Below are positions 36,146-44,729 of a stretch of DNA of 64,000 nt, in pieces (the stretch's first letter is position 1; each line of letters starts with the position of its first letter). The notes beneath the pieces are model-generated. The model did not search any database and was not told where the DNA came from. It saw nothing but the letters and a program-made list of their open reading frames with translations. The stretch is taken from NCBI RefSeq assembly GCF_030767025.1, contig NZ_JASITE010000001.1:496001-560000 (forward strand). The letters are read 5' to 3'. Position numbers and translations under genes: made by a program. The stretch is from Nocardia sp. CC227C. Its GTDB lineage: Bacteria; Actinomycetota; Actinomycetes; Mycobacteriales; Mycobacteriaceae.

Positions 36146-38064
36146 GCATCACGATCAGCTGGGAGGCCGAGGCCGATCTCGTCGTCGTGGGTGGCGGGGT
36201 GGCGGGGCTCACCGCCGCGCGCACCGCGTCGCTGCGGGGGTTGCGCGTGCTCACCCTGAGCAAGGGCGGGCCGACCGATACCGCGACGCAGTACGCACAG
36301 GGCGGGATCGCCGTCGTGGCCCCGCACGGGGATTCGGTGGAGTCGCATGTCGAGGACACCGTGCTGGCCGGGGCCGGGTTGTGCGATGCGGACGCGGTGC
36401 GCTCGATCGTCGAGGGCGGGCGGGATGCCGTCGCGGCGCTGACCGATCTGGGTGCGGTATTCGATCTCGGGCGGGACGGGCAGGTATCGCGGACCCGCGA
36501 GGGCGGGCACAGCACGCGGCGCATCATCCATGCCGGGGGCGATGCCACCGGGGCCGAGGTGCAGCGCGCGCTGAACGCGGCGGGCCTTCCGGTGATCTTC
36601 GGCGCGGCCGCCGTGGAGATCATCACCGGCCCGGCCGGAGTCCGGGGCGTGCTCGCCCTGTCGGACCGGGGCTTCGGCGTGGTGCACGCGCCCGCCGTGC
36701 TGCTGGCCACCGGTGGGCTGGGACAGCTGTACGCGTGCAGCACCAATCCCGCCGGGGCGACGGCCGACGGCGTCGCACTGGCGCTGCGTGCGGGCGCGGC
36801 GGTGGCGGATCTGGAGTTCGTGCAGTTCCATCCGACCGTGCTGTACGCCCGCGGCGGGCTGGGGCGGCGACCGCTCATCAGCGAGGCCGTGCGCGGCGAG
36901 GGCGCGATTCTGGTGGACACCGAAGGCAATTCGATCACCGCCGGGGTACACCCGCGCGGTGACCTCGCACCGCGCGACGTGGTGTCGCGTGCCATCGCGG
37001 CCCGTATGCGCGAACTGGGCACCGAGCACGTCTATCTCGACGCCCGCGCCATCGACGGTTTCGCCCAGCGGTTCCCGACCATCACCGCCTCCTGCCTGGC
37101 CGCGGCCATCGACCCGCGCACCGGGCTCATCCCCGTCGCTCCCGCCGCCCACTACCAGTGCGGCGGCGTGGTCACCGACACCCACGGCCGCACCACCGTC
37201 CCCGGCCTGTACGCCGCGGGCGAGGTGGCGCGCACCGGCCTGCACGGCGCGAACCGGCTCGCCTCCAACAGTCTGCTCGAGGGACTGGTGGTCGGTGAAC
37301 GCGCGGGCGCGGCGGCCGCCGAACGCCTCGGCGCAGCCGACCTCGTCACCGAGCTCGGCCCCCTGCGCCTACCCCGCGCCGACCGCACCGCCCTGCAACG
37401 GTTGATGACCGACCGCGCGTCCGTCGTCCGCGACGGCGACGGCCTGCGCGAGGGCGTGCTGCGCCTGCTCGAACTGCTCGCCGCCGCCGGAGCCGGAACC
37501 GATTCCGGCGGAATCGAGTTCGACGCCCCGGCGCGGGACGGCGAACTCGGCGCGCCGCACACTCCGCCTCCCGGTCCGCTGGACGGGGCGGACGCCGATC
37601 CGCGCGGGGAACGCGGCGCGGCCCCGCACGGCGGACTCCAGCGCGGGGCCGATGCCGCGCGATCGCGGCCGTCTCTCGGTGGCGACAGTGCCGGGCCGGA
37701 GGGCGCACCGCATACCGCCGGGCTCAGCGGCGGGCACCGGATCGGGCCGCCCACCGCCGCTCGCGGACAGCACGCCGCCGAGCTCGGCGAACCGCGGTCC
37801 GGTGCGCCCGCGCACATTCCGACGACCATCGCCGATATCGAGGACGCCGCGCTCACCCTCACCGCCCGGGTACTGCTGGTCGCGGCGGCGGCACGCACGG
37901 AAAGCCGCGGCTGCCACACTCGTTCGGATTATCCGGAGCCGCGTGTGGAGCAGCGGCGCAGTGTCGCGGTGCGGCTCGGCGAGGACGGCCGCCCGCAACT
38001 GCTCACCGAGGGCTGGGAGGAGTGCCCCGCATGGTCGCGAACCGCCGTGCCGACCGCACCGTGA
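36142..38064 (+). CDS. nadB: L-aspartate oxidase with a C-terminal insertion
   Basis: FAD enzyme that oxidises aspartate to iminoaspartate for NadA. The FAD-binding motif is DLVVVGGGVAGLTAARTAS; QYAQGGIAVV, EGGHSTRRIIHAGGDATG, EFVQFHPTVLY, EAVRGEGAILV, HYQCGGVVTDTHGRT and GLHGANRLASNSLLEGLVVG follow in family order. The usual C-terminal helices are split: about 110 Gly/Pro/Ala/Arg-rich residues (roughly 450-560) lie between RLLELLAAAG and TIADIEDAALTLTARVLL. TESRGCHTRSDYPE then resumes the family sequence. Length 640 aa against about 527 in M. tuberculosis. GTG 36142 follows GGGAGAGAG. Confidence 0.93.
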   Translation: MSITISWEAEADLVVVGGGVAGLTAARTASLRGLRVLTLSKGGPTDTATQYAQGGIAVVAPHGDSVESHVEDTVLAGAGLCDADAVRSIVEGGRDAVAALTDLGAVFDLGRDGQVSRTREGGHSTRRIIHAGGDATGAEVQRALNAAGLPVIFGAAAVEIITGPAGVRGVLALSDRGFGVVHAPAVLLATGGLGQLYACSTNPAGATADGVALALRAGAAVADLEFVQFHPTVLYARGGLGRRPLISEAVRGEGAILVDTEGNSITAGVHPRGDLAPRDVVSRAIAARMRELGTEHVYLDARAIDGFAQRFPTITASCLAAAIDPRTGLIPVAPAAHYQCGGVVTDTHGRTTVPGLYAAGEVARTGLHGANRLASNSLLEGLVVGERAGAAAAERLGAADLVTELGPLRLPRADRTALQRLMTDRASVVRDGDGLREGVLRLLELLAAAGAGTDSGGIEFDAPARDGELGAPHTPPPGPLDGADADPRGERGAAPHGGLQRGADAARSRPSLGGDSAGPEGAPHTAGLSGGHRIGPPTAARGQHAAELGEPRSGAPAHIPTTIADIEDAALTLTARVLLVAAAARTESRGCHTRSDYPEPRVEQRRSVAVRLGEDGRPQLLTEGWEECPAWSRTAVPTAP

Positions 38065-38362
38065 GCCCGCCGGTGGCCGCGGCCGTTCCCGCTCGACGGC
38101 ATCCGGTCCCGCACCGCGTTCCGGGACGCGCGTCGGCACCGTGCCCCGGCACCGCCGCTCCAGGGTGTGGTCGGCCTCCCGCCGCTACTCGCCGAGGCGT
38201 GGGGGATGCCCGCACGGTCGCGTACCGCGAGGCCGACCACCGCCTGAGCCCGACCGCGCCCGCCGATCGCGGTGCCGCTGCGCGGGATCCGGGGGTGCGG
38301 CGCATCGCCGGACGCGGATGCGCGTCGGCAGCGTGCCCCGGCACCGCCGTCCGCCCGCGCGG
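38011..38362. repeat. imperfect ~185-bp tandem duplication at the nadB-nadC junction
   Basis: The end of nadB (CATGGTCGCG at 38030, then CCGTGCCGACCGCACCGTGAGCCCG) is repeated at 38213 as CACGGTCGCG, with a clear match over about 60 bp. GCGCGTCGGCA at 38128 and 38320, followed both times by a CGTGCCCCGGCACCGCCG block, belongs to the same pair. The offset grows from 183 to 192 bp, so the copies carry small indels. The second copy fills most of the 328-bp nadB-nadC spacer. Confidence 0.7.
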
Positions 38363-38392
38363 TGTTCGTTCCATCGATCCAGGAGTGCAGCG

Positions 38393-39253
38393 ATGACTCT
38401 CGATTCCGGACTCGACCGCGACGAGGTGGTCGCGCTCATTCGCACCGCCCTCGACGAGGATCTGCGCTACGGACCCGATATCACCACGGTGGCGACGGTG
38501 CCCGAGGACGCCGCGGTGAAGGCGGCGGTGGTCTCGCGCCAGGACGGCACCGTGGCCGGGCTGGATATCGGGTTGCTGGTGCTGGACGAGGTGATCGGTG
38601 CTGGCGATTACGAGGTCACCGAGCGGGTGCCGGACGGCACCCGGGTGCGGCCGGGTGATGCGGTGCTGGGCATCGTGGCTCCCACCCGCGGCCTGCTCAC
38701 CGCCGAGCGCACCATGCTCAATATCGTCTGCCACCTCTCCGGAATCGCCACCGCCACCGCCGCATGGGTGGACGCCGTGGCGGGCACCGGATGCCGCATC
38801 CGCGACAGCCGCAAGACGCTGCCGGGCCTGCGGGCACTACAGAAGTACGCGGTCCGAGTCGGCGGCGGCGTGAACCACCGCATGGGGCTCGGCGACGCCG
38901 CGCTCATCAAGGACAACCACGTGGTCGCCGCCGGGTCGGTGGTGGCCGCGCTGCACGCGGTGCGCGCCCTGAACCCCGCCATCGCCTGCGAGGTGGAGGT
39001 GGACAGCCTGGAGCAGCTCGACGCCGTGCTCGCCGAGGACGTGGAACTCGTCCTGCTGGACAACTTCCCGCTGTGGGCCACCCAGGCCGCCGTGCAGCGC
39101 CGCGACACCCGTTCACCGCACACCAAGCTGGAGTCCTCCGGCGGCCTGTCCCTGGACGCCGCCGCCGACTACGCCCGCACCGGCGTGGACTATCTGGCCG
39201 TCGGCGCGCTCACCCACTCCGTGCGCGTGCTGGACCTCGGCCTGGACATGTAG
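38393..39253 (+). CDS. nadC: nicotinate-nucleotide pyrophosphorylase (carboxylating)
   Basis: Quinolinate phosphoribosyltransferase, 286 aa, last gene of the nad operon: quinolinate + PRPP to nicotinate mononucleotide. Motifs are EDLRYGPDITTVAT, ERTMLNIVCHLSGIAT, RDSRKTLPGLRALQKYAV (phosphate/PRPP contacts), NHRMGLGDAALIKDNH, CEVEVDSLEQL and LESSGGLSLDAAADYARTGVDYLAVGALTHS. ATG 38393 follows AGGAG at 38381-38385. Confidence 0.95.
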   Translation: MTLDSGLDRDEVVALIRTALDEDLRYGPDITTVATVPEDAAVKAAVVSRQDGTVAGLDIGLLVLDEVIGAGDYEVTERVPDGTRVRPGDAVLGIVAPTRGLLTAERTMLNIVCHLSGIATATAAWVDAVAGTGCRIRDSRKTLPGLRALQKYAVRVGGGVNHRMGLGDAALIKDNHVVAAGSVVAALHAVRALNPAIACEVEVDSLEQLDAVLAEDVELVLLDNFPLWATQAAVQRRDTRSPHTKLESSGGLSLDAAADYARTGVDYLAVGALTHSVRVLDLGLDM

Positions 39254-39263
39254 GGCCGCCGCG

Positions 39264-39755
39264 TCAGTCGGGGAGTCCGAACTCCTCGGGATCCAGCAGC
39301 AGCACCTGGCAGGCTTCCCGAATGGTGGCTGCCTCGTGCTGGTCGAAGCCGCCGTCCGCATTGCCGATCATGATGCCCAACTGCACGACGGCACGCGCCT
39401 CGGCCGGCTTGCCGGTGCACTTGGCGACCTGCTGCATGACGTAGGCGCGGCCGAACGCCGGATCCATGGCGATCCGATTGCAGTTGTCCTCGAAGAGATT
39501 TCGCAGCTCGTCCACGGGAAATTGGCGCAGCACCGGATCGGCGCCGATGAGCTGCGCCACCCGCATCCGCTCGGTCGGATCGATACTGCCGTCCGCGGCC
39601 GCCACCAGCGCGCAGATCCCCATGGTGGCGTCCCGGAAGGAGCCGCCGCGCAGCTCGGTGCGCTTGGCCAGCAACTGCTCCCGCCACTTCGGCGCCTGAT
39701 CGACCAACTGGCTGATCGTGCGCGCGTTGTAGAGGAAGCGGTTCAGGAAGGCCAT
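39264..39755 (-). CDS. TerB-family tellurite-resistance-like protein
   Basis: A 163-aa all-helical protein of the TerB family. It shows two acidic metal-binding-type loops, ALVAAADGSIDPTERMRV and IMIGNADGGFDQHEAATIREAC, and VMQQVAKCTGKPAEARAV between them. TerB-like proteins bind divalent metal at the membrane surface and are linked to stress responses. No other ter gene is nearby. GGAGAG precedes the ATG. It converges on nadC with a 10-bp gap. Confidence 0.82.
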   Translation of the reverse strand: MAFLNRFLYNARTISQLVDQAPKWREQLLAKRTELRGGSFRDATMGICALVAAADGSIDPTERMRVAQLIGADPVLRQFPVDELRNLFEDNCNRIAMDPAFGRAYVMQQVAKCTGKPAEARAVVQLGIMIGNADGGFDQHEAATIREACQVLLLDPEEFGLPD

Positions 39756-39957
39756 GACACTCTCCGAGATGAGAAGAACCGGGCCAGCGCCCCCGCGCCC
39801 GGACATGCAGATGTACCAGCAGACCCTAACAGCGCACCCGTCCACCCGACACCCGGCGGAATTTGAAGGATAAAACGGAAGACGAAGCGGCCGAACGAAA
39901 TCCGGGCGGAACAGCGTGCGCACGGTGGGCCGACGCCGGGCGCGCCGTGGGTCCCGG

Positions 39958-41136
39958 TCAGGCCGTGAGCTCCCGCTCCAAGGGCGTGCGGAAGCGGGGG
40001 ATGGGCCGGATCTCGCCGTACCAGTCGATGAGCCGGGCGGCCTCGGCCTCGATGCGGCGCTCGGCGTCGGAACCGATGTCCTCCAGCAGCCGCCACACGA
40101 TCTCGCCGTCGGCCCGCTGCGCCCAGCCGCCGACGATGCGCCCGTCCCACCACACGGTCGGCCCCACATTGCCATTGCGGTCGAACAGGGCCGGACCGTG
40201 CGCGCCCAGATACCAGTCGCGCGCCTGCCACCCCATCGGCGTCGCATCGAGGGCGGGCAGCAGCGCCGCCCACGGTTCCGGTGCGGCGACCGGGTCCAGA
40301 TCGTCGGCGAGCACCAGTCCGGTGCCGCCGTCCAGCGCGACCTCGACGGTATCCAGTCGCGCCAGCGCCTTCTTCACCTCGGCGACGGTCCACCCGGTCC
40401 ACCATTTGATATCACTCACCGGCGCCGGGCCGAACCGACGCAGCCACTGCCGCACCAACTCCGCCCGCGCCTCGTCGGCGGGCATGGCCGGAATCCCGTC
40501 CGGCAGCCAGGATTCCACCGGCGCCCAGGTGTACTGGCTGCTGGACCACGACCCGTTGGGCCGCCCCCGCACGATGCGTCCCTCCGCACCCAGGGTCACC
40601 AGCACCCAGGTGGTGATATTCGTCGGCTTCGAATACGGCTTGCCCGGCGCGGTGTCGACCTGCGTCCGCAGCCGCGGCACGTCCTTGCTCAACTGCGCCC
40701 CGGTCGCTGCCCCCCGTGTCAGCAGCGCCCGATGCGTCTGCGCCTCGACCTCGGCCCACCACGCCGACACCTCCCCGTCGACGACCCCGGCCTGTTCGAT
40801 GAAGCGCCCGTAGGTCTTTCGCTGCTTGTCGGCCAGCACGTCGGCGCACGACGCCTGCAATACCGGCACCGTCTCGATCGGCGCCACGAACATCGTGCGC
40901 CGCATGGCCAGCATGCGCAGCAGCGTCCGATCCTCGTACAGGGCCTTCTCCACATGTCGCGGCTCCGCCGTCCGGCTGCGCGCGGCGACCGACAGGAACA
41001 CCGTCGCCGGATCGGTGGCGTGCAGCACCACCAGCGCCCGCGCGATCTCGGCGGCATCGTCCACCCGCGCTGCGGGGGAGAGCAGGTGCCGGACCGCCAG
41101 TCGAGCGCGCCGTTGCGCGGTATCGATCGAACGCAT
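39958..41136 (-). CDS. winged-helix DNA-binding protein, AlkZ-like (HTH_42)
   Basis: A 392-aa protein of PF06224. It starts MRSIDTAQRRARLAVRHLL and shows ALVVLHATDPATVFLSVAAR, LRMLAMRRTMFV, GVVDGEVSAWWAEVEAQ and GWQARDWYLGAHGPALFDRNGNVGPTVWWDGRIVGGW. Members include AlkZ, a DNA glycosylase that unhooks azinomycin crosslinks, and YcaQ; the AlkZ catalytic QxQ-type motif is not obvious, so glycosylase activity is open. The coding frame to 41289 overlaps the upstream remnant; the -10 element supports ATG 41136. Confidence 0.83.
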   Translation of the reverse strand: MRSIDTAQRRARLAVRHLLSPAARVDDAAEIARALVVLHATDPATVFLSVAARSRTAEPRHVEKALYEDRTLLRMLAMRRTMFVAPIETVPVLQASCADVLADKQRKTYGRFIEQAGVVDGEVSAWWAEVEAQTHRALLTRGAATGAQLSKDVPRLRTQVDTAPGKPYSKPTNITTWVLVTLGAEGRIVRGRPNGSWSSSQYTWAPVESWLPDGIPAMPADEARAELVRQWLRRFGPAPVSDIKWWTGWTVAEVKKALARLDTVEVALDGGTGLVLADDLDPVAAPEPWAALLPALDATPMGWQARDWYLGAHGPALFDRNGNVGPTVWWDGRIVGGWAQRADGEIVWRLLEDIGSDAERRIEAEAARLIDWYGEIRPIPRFRTPLERELTA

Positions 41137-41142
41137 GGGCGA

Positions 41143-41148
41143 ATGGTA
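41143..41148 (-). promoter_or_regulatory. -10 element, leaderless HTH_42 gene
   Basis: TACCAT on the minus strand lies 6 nt before ATG 41136. Confidence 0.5.
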
Positions 41149-41277
41149 GCGGCCGGGTGCGACAGCCGCGCATCCGGCCGCGGATGTCACCCGACATCGC
41201 GTTCCCGTCGGTGTCGTGCCGTAGCGTGCCGGACCGAACGCCCGACCACGCAACGCATTTCGACTCAGGAAGAACGC

Positions 41278-41440
41278 ATGGATCTGCATCCGGCCGCCAG
41301 CCGATACTTCGGCCTCCCCGTTCCCCCGATCCGTGGCCGACGTCGTGGACGAGCAGCTACTCGACTACTGGGTCGGCGAGCGCGGTCACCTGGTGGACGC
41401 CCACCTGGCTGGCCTACCGGGAGGTCGTGGTCTGGGGCGT
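41278..41440 (+). pseudogene. possible 5' remnant of an unidentified gene
   Basis: CAGGAAG followed by ATG 41278 looks like a real gene start (MDLHPAASRYFGLPVPP). The sensible-looking sequence then continues in another frame (VADVVDEQLLDYWVGERGHLVDAHLAG from 41333), and the segment ends at the 3' end of the broken permease gene. I cannot name the family. The stretch 41137-41439 holds nothing else recognisable. Confidence 0.3.
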
Positions 41441-43414
41441 CAGTCCGCGGCGACCGCGTCGACGATATTCAGCCGGGCCGCGCGCAGGGCGGGCGGAATC
41501 GAGCCGAGCAGGCTCAGGCCGAGGGCCGCCGCCACGAAGACCGGGAGCAGCGGGCCGGGCCGGGCGTCGATCTCGATGCCGAGCAGATCGGTGGCGATGG
41601 CGGCGTAGAGGAACTGTTCGAGCAGGCCGAAGACGAGGCCGAGGGCCGCGCCCACGGTCCCGATGGCGGCGGCCTCGGCGAGGATCATGCGCAGGGCGAA
41701 GCGGCGGGTGGAGCCGACGGCGCGCAGGATGCCGAGTTCGCGGCGGCGTTCCAGCAGGGCCAGCATGAGCGTGTTGAGCAGGGCGGTGGCGGCGATGAGG
41801 GCGGTGATCACCAGGATGGCGCGGGCCAGCGCCATGGCCTGGGTCATGGAGGCGCTGATGCCGTCGAGGGCCTCGCGTCCGGAGTAGACGAAGACCCGCG
41901 GTCCGGCGGCCGCGCGCCCCGCGCACGGCGTCGTCATTGGCCCCGGTGATGGTCACCGTCATGCCCACCGCGATGGTGACCGTCATCAGGGTGGCCCACA
42001 CCCGTCGGGGTGCTCGTTCGATATTCACCGCCGCCAGCACCCCGGCACCACCGCAGCGCCGCGCCACCGCCGCGGTCGCCGCCACGATCGGCCCGGTGAG
42101 CAGGAAGGCCAGCGCGATCTGCGCGCCGAACGCGAATCCCAGTGCGACGGCGGAGAACACGCCCAGCTGTGCGCGGATCACCAGCAGCGTCGCCGCCGCC
42201 AGCGCCACCACCGCCACGGCGGCCGCGATCCGCGTCCGCCGCGACCCGGCGTCGGCCCGCGACACCCCGACCGGCGCCAGCGCCTCCACCGGAGCCACCC
42301 GGTACACCTGCCGGGCCGCCACCGCCGCGGCCCCGACGCTGGTCAGCACCGCCGCCGTGCTGGCCACCGGCACCGCGTAACCCGGCAGGATGTACTCCAG
42401 CCGCACCTCCACCAGCTGGGTGACGGCGGGCGGCAGCATGCCGATGGCCCACCGTCCCGCGAGCATCCCCAGCAGCCCGCCCACCACCCCGCCGACCAGC
42501 CCCACCACGGCCGCTTCGGCGAGCGTGTCGCGCACGATGGTCTGTTTGCGCCCGCCGATGGCTCGCAGCATGGAGATCACCGGACGGCGTTGCGCCAGCG
42601 CCATACTCATCGTGTTGTAGACCAGGAAGGCCGACACCACGAAGGCGATGCCGGCACCCATGGCGGCCATGAACCGCAGCATGAGCACGCCGTTGCCCGC
42701 GTCCGCGGCGCGCGCCGCGGGTTCGGCCACGATCGCCCGCCCGGCCACCGCCGCGTCCACGGCCGAACGCAGCCGTCCCGCATCCGCATCCGGTGCCGCC
42801 ACGATCATGATGGAGTCGAGCTGTCCGGTGCGCCCGGCGATCCGCTGCGCCAGCGGCAGCGGCGCGACCACGTAGTGCCCGCCGTTGACGCGCGCCGATT
42901 CGCTGCCCGCGAGCACGGCGGCGACGGTGACCCGCAGCGAACCCAGCTGGAACACCTCGTTTTTCGCATAGCCCAGGTCCGGGCCGACGAGCACTCCGTT
43001 CGGCACGCCGAGCAGCGACCCGGCCGCGTCGTCGGCCACCGCCCCGCTCAGGTCGCCGCCCAGGGCCGCGCTCGATCCGTCCATGCCGAGCAGCAGCACC
43101 CGCTCGCCGTCGACCGGCAGATTCGCCCGCAGCAGCGGCACCGCCGCCGCCACCCCGGGTGCGCCCGCCACCTCGTCGCGCAGCGACTGCGCGAATCCGG
43201 CGTCGGTGACCCCGGAGACCTCCAGGTCCGCACTGCCCGCCAGCCCGGTCGTCAGCCGCTGCATCGAACCGGTCACCGATCCGGATATGGCGAACACCGC
43301 CACCAGGAAGGCCGCCGACACCGCCACCACCGCGACGGTCGCCAGCGTCCGCCCCCAGTGCACCGCGAATTCCCGCACCGTGAACAGCCGTAGTCGATCC
43401 AACGGCGCACTCAC
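41440..43414 (-). pseudogene. FtsX-like ABC permease, frameshifted with internal deletion
   Basis: The N-terminal part (MSAPLDRLRLFTVREFAVHW ... TVTIAVGMTVTITGANDDAVR, 43414 to about 41925) has the first MacB-type periplasmic domain and four or more membrane helices. The C-terminal part (FVYSGREALDGISASMTQAMALARAILVI ... LNIVDAVAAD, ending at 41440) is the last membrane unit but is in another frame. Family members have a second periplasmic domain of about 150 residues between these parts; here it is missing at the join near 41905-41930. No ATP-binding partner gene adjoins. The product is probably non-functional. Confidence 0.75.
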
Positions 43415-43645
43415 GGCCGCGCCCGCTTCCGCATCGAATCCGCCATGATCCCGCCTCCCCGCCGCGGTCCCAGGCTAAGTGCCCCGATCACCACTGTCCA
43501 CGCGATGTTCGGCGGCGGTGCGCACCCGGCGTGCCCACGAAATCACCGTCGTGACCGTCCTCCGGCGGTGCCGGCAGACTGGCGCGGAACATCTTCGGTC
43601 CGAACACTGTTGATCGAATCGATGGCTGCGGAGGACGGAGGAGAG

Positions 43646-44509
43646 ATGAGCGCCCCGGTGGACCCCTCGTACGGGTGGAACGGCGACGACCTGGATCTGG
43701 ACGCGTATCTGGCGCGGATCGGGTACACGGGGGAGCGGACAGCGACCCTGGACACGTTGCGCGGGCTCACCTACGCGCACACCACCGGCATTCCGTTCGA
43801 GAACCTGGAGGTCATCCTCGGCCGCGATATCCCCCTTGACGTCGAATCCGTGCAGGACAAGCTGATTCGGCGCCGTCGCGGCGGCTACTGCTACGAGCAC
43901 GTCGGCCTGTTCGCCGCCGCGCTGGAACGGCTCGGATTCACATTCACCGGACTGTCCGGCCGGGTCACCATGGGTGCGGCGGCGCTGCGGCCCGCCACCC
44001 ACGCTCTGTTGCGGGTGGTGATCGACGATCGGGCCTGGCTGACCGACGTCGGTTTCGGCTTCGGGCCCCTGGCGCCGGTGGAGCTCACCGCCGACCGGGG
44101 CGAATTCGCCCTCGGCGCCTGGCGTTACCGGCTCGATCGCGCCGAGGGGCCACTCGGTGTGGAGCAGTGGACGCTGCACCACTTCGGCCGCGACGGCTGG
44201 ATCGACCGCCACACCGCCGCCGTGAGCCCGCAGTACCGCATCGACTACGCGGTCGGCAACCACTTCGTCTCGACCTCGCCGCGTTCGCCGTTCACCACCC
44301 GCCCGTTCGTGCAGCGCTTCCTGCCGGAGGCGCACCACGTCCTCGACGGCACCGTCTGGACCACGGAGTATCCGGACGGCAGTGGCGATTCACGTGAGCT
44401 GGAGTTCGCCGAGCTGCCGAAGATCCTGACCGAGGTCTTCGATATCGAGCTGGCGGACGCCGACGCGGCGGAACTGGTGCGCGGGTCGTGGGTGGCGCGT
44501 CGGGAATAG
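43646..44509 (+). CDS. nat: arylamine N-acetyltransferase
   Basis: A 287-aa NAT enzyme that transfers acetyl (or propionyl) from CoA to arylamines or hydrazines. The catalytic triad is visible: Cys82 in RRGGYCYEHVGLF, His119 in ATHALLRVV and Asp134 in LTDVGFGFG. NAT in mycobacteria acts in cholesterol-linked lipid metabolism and acetylates isoniazid; here no such cluster is adjacent. ATG 43646 follows GGAGGAG; longer in-frame starts (for example 43622) are possible. The 230-bp upstream spacer shows no other feature. Confidence 0.93.
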   Translation: MSAPVDPSYGWNGDDLDLDAYLARIGYTGERTATLDTLRGLTYAHTTGIPFENLEVILGRDIPLDVESVQDKLIRRRRGGYCYEHVGLFAAALERLGFTFTGLSGRVTMGAAALRPATHALLRVVIDDRAWLTDVGFGFGPLAPVELTADRGEFALGAWRYRLDRAEGPLGVEQWTLHHFGRDGWIDRHTAAVSPQYRIDYAVGNHFVSTSPRSPFTTRPFVQRFLPEAHHVLDGTVWTTEYPDGSGDSRELEFAELPKILTEVFDIELADADAAELVRGSWVARRE

Positions 44510-44729
44510 TGATCCTCACCGCACACCGACGCTCGCGTTTCCCCAGCTGGTAACGCGATAATCACCCGAATGCGACGAGGATCTCAGCGAGATCTCAGTC
44601 ATATCTCGCGCTGACGTCGGCGCGACGCTCGCGGCCCGCTACACTCGTGCGGGGAAACACGCGGGCAACCGCCCCGACACAGTCATTCATCGCGGAGAAC
44701 TTCGGAGTAGTGCCATCGAAACCGGCCAA

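Noticed and set aside
39264..39755. Tellurite-resistance operon.
   Set aside because: Only a lone TerB-domain gene is present, without terC, terD or terE-type neighbours.
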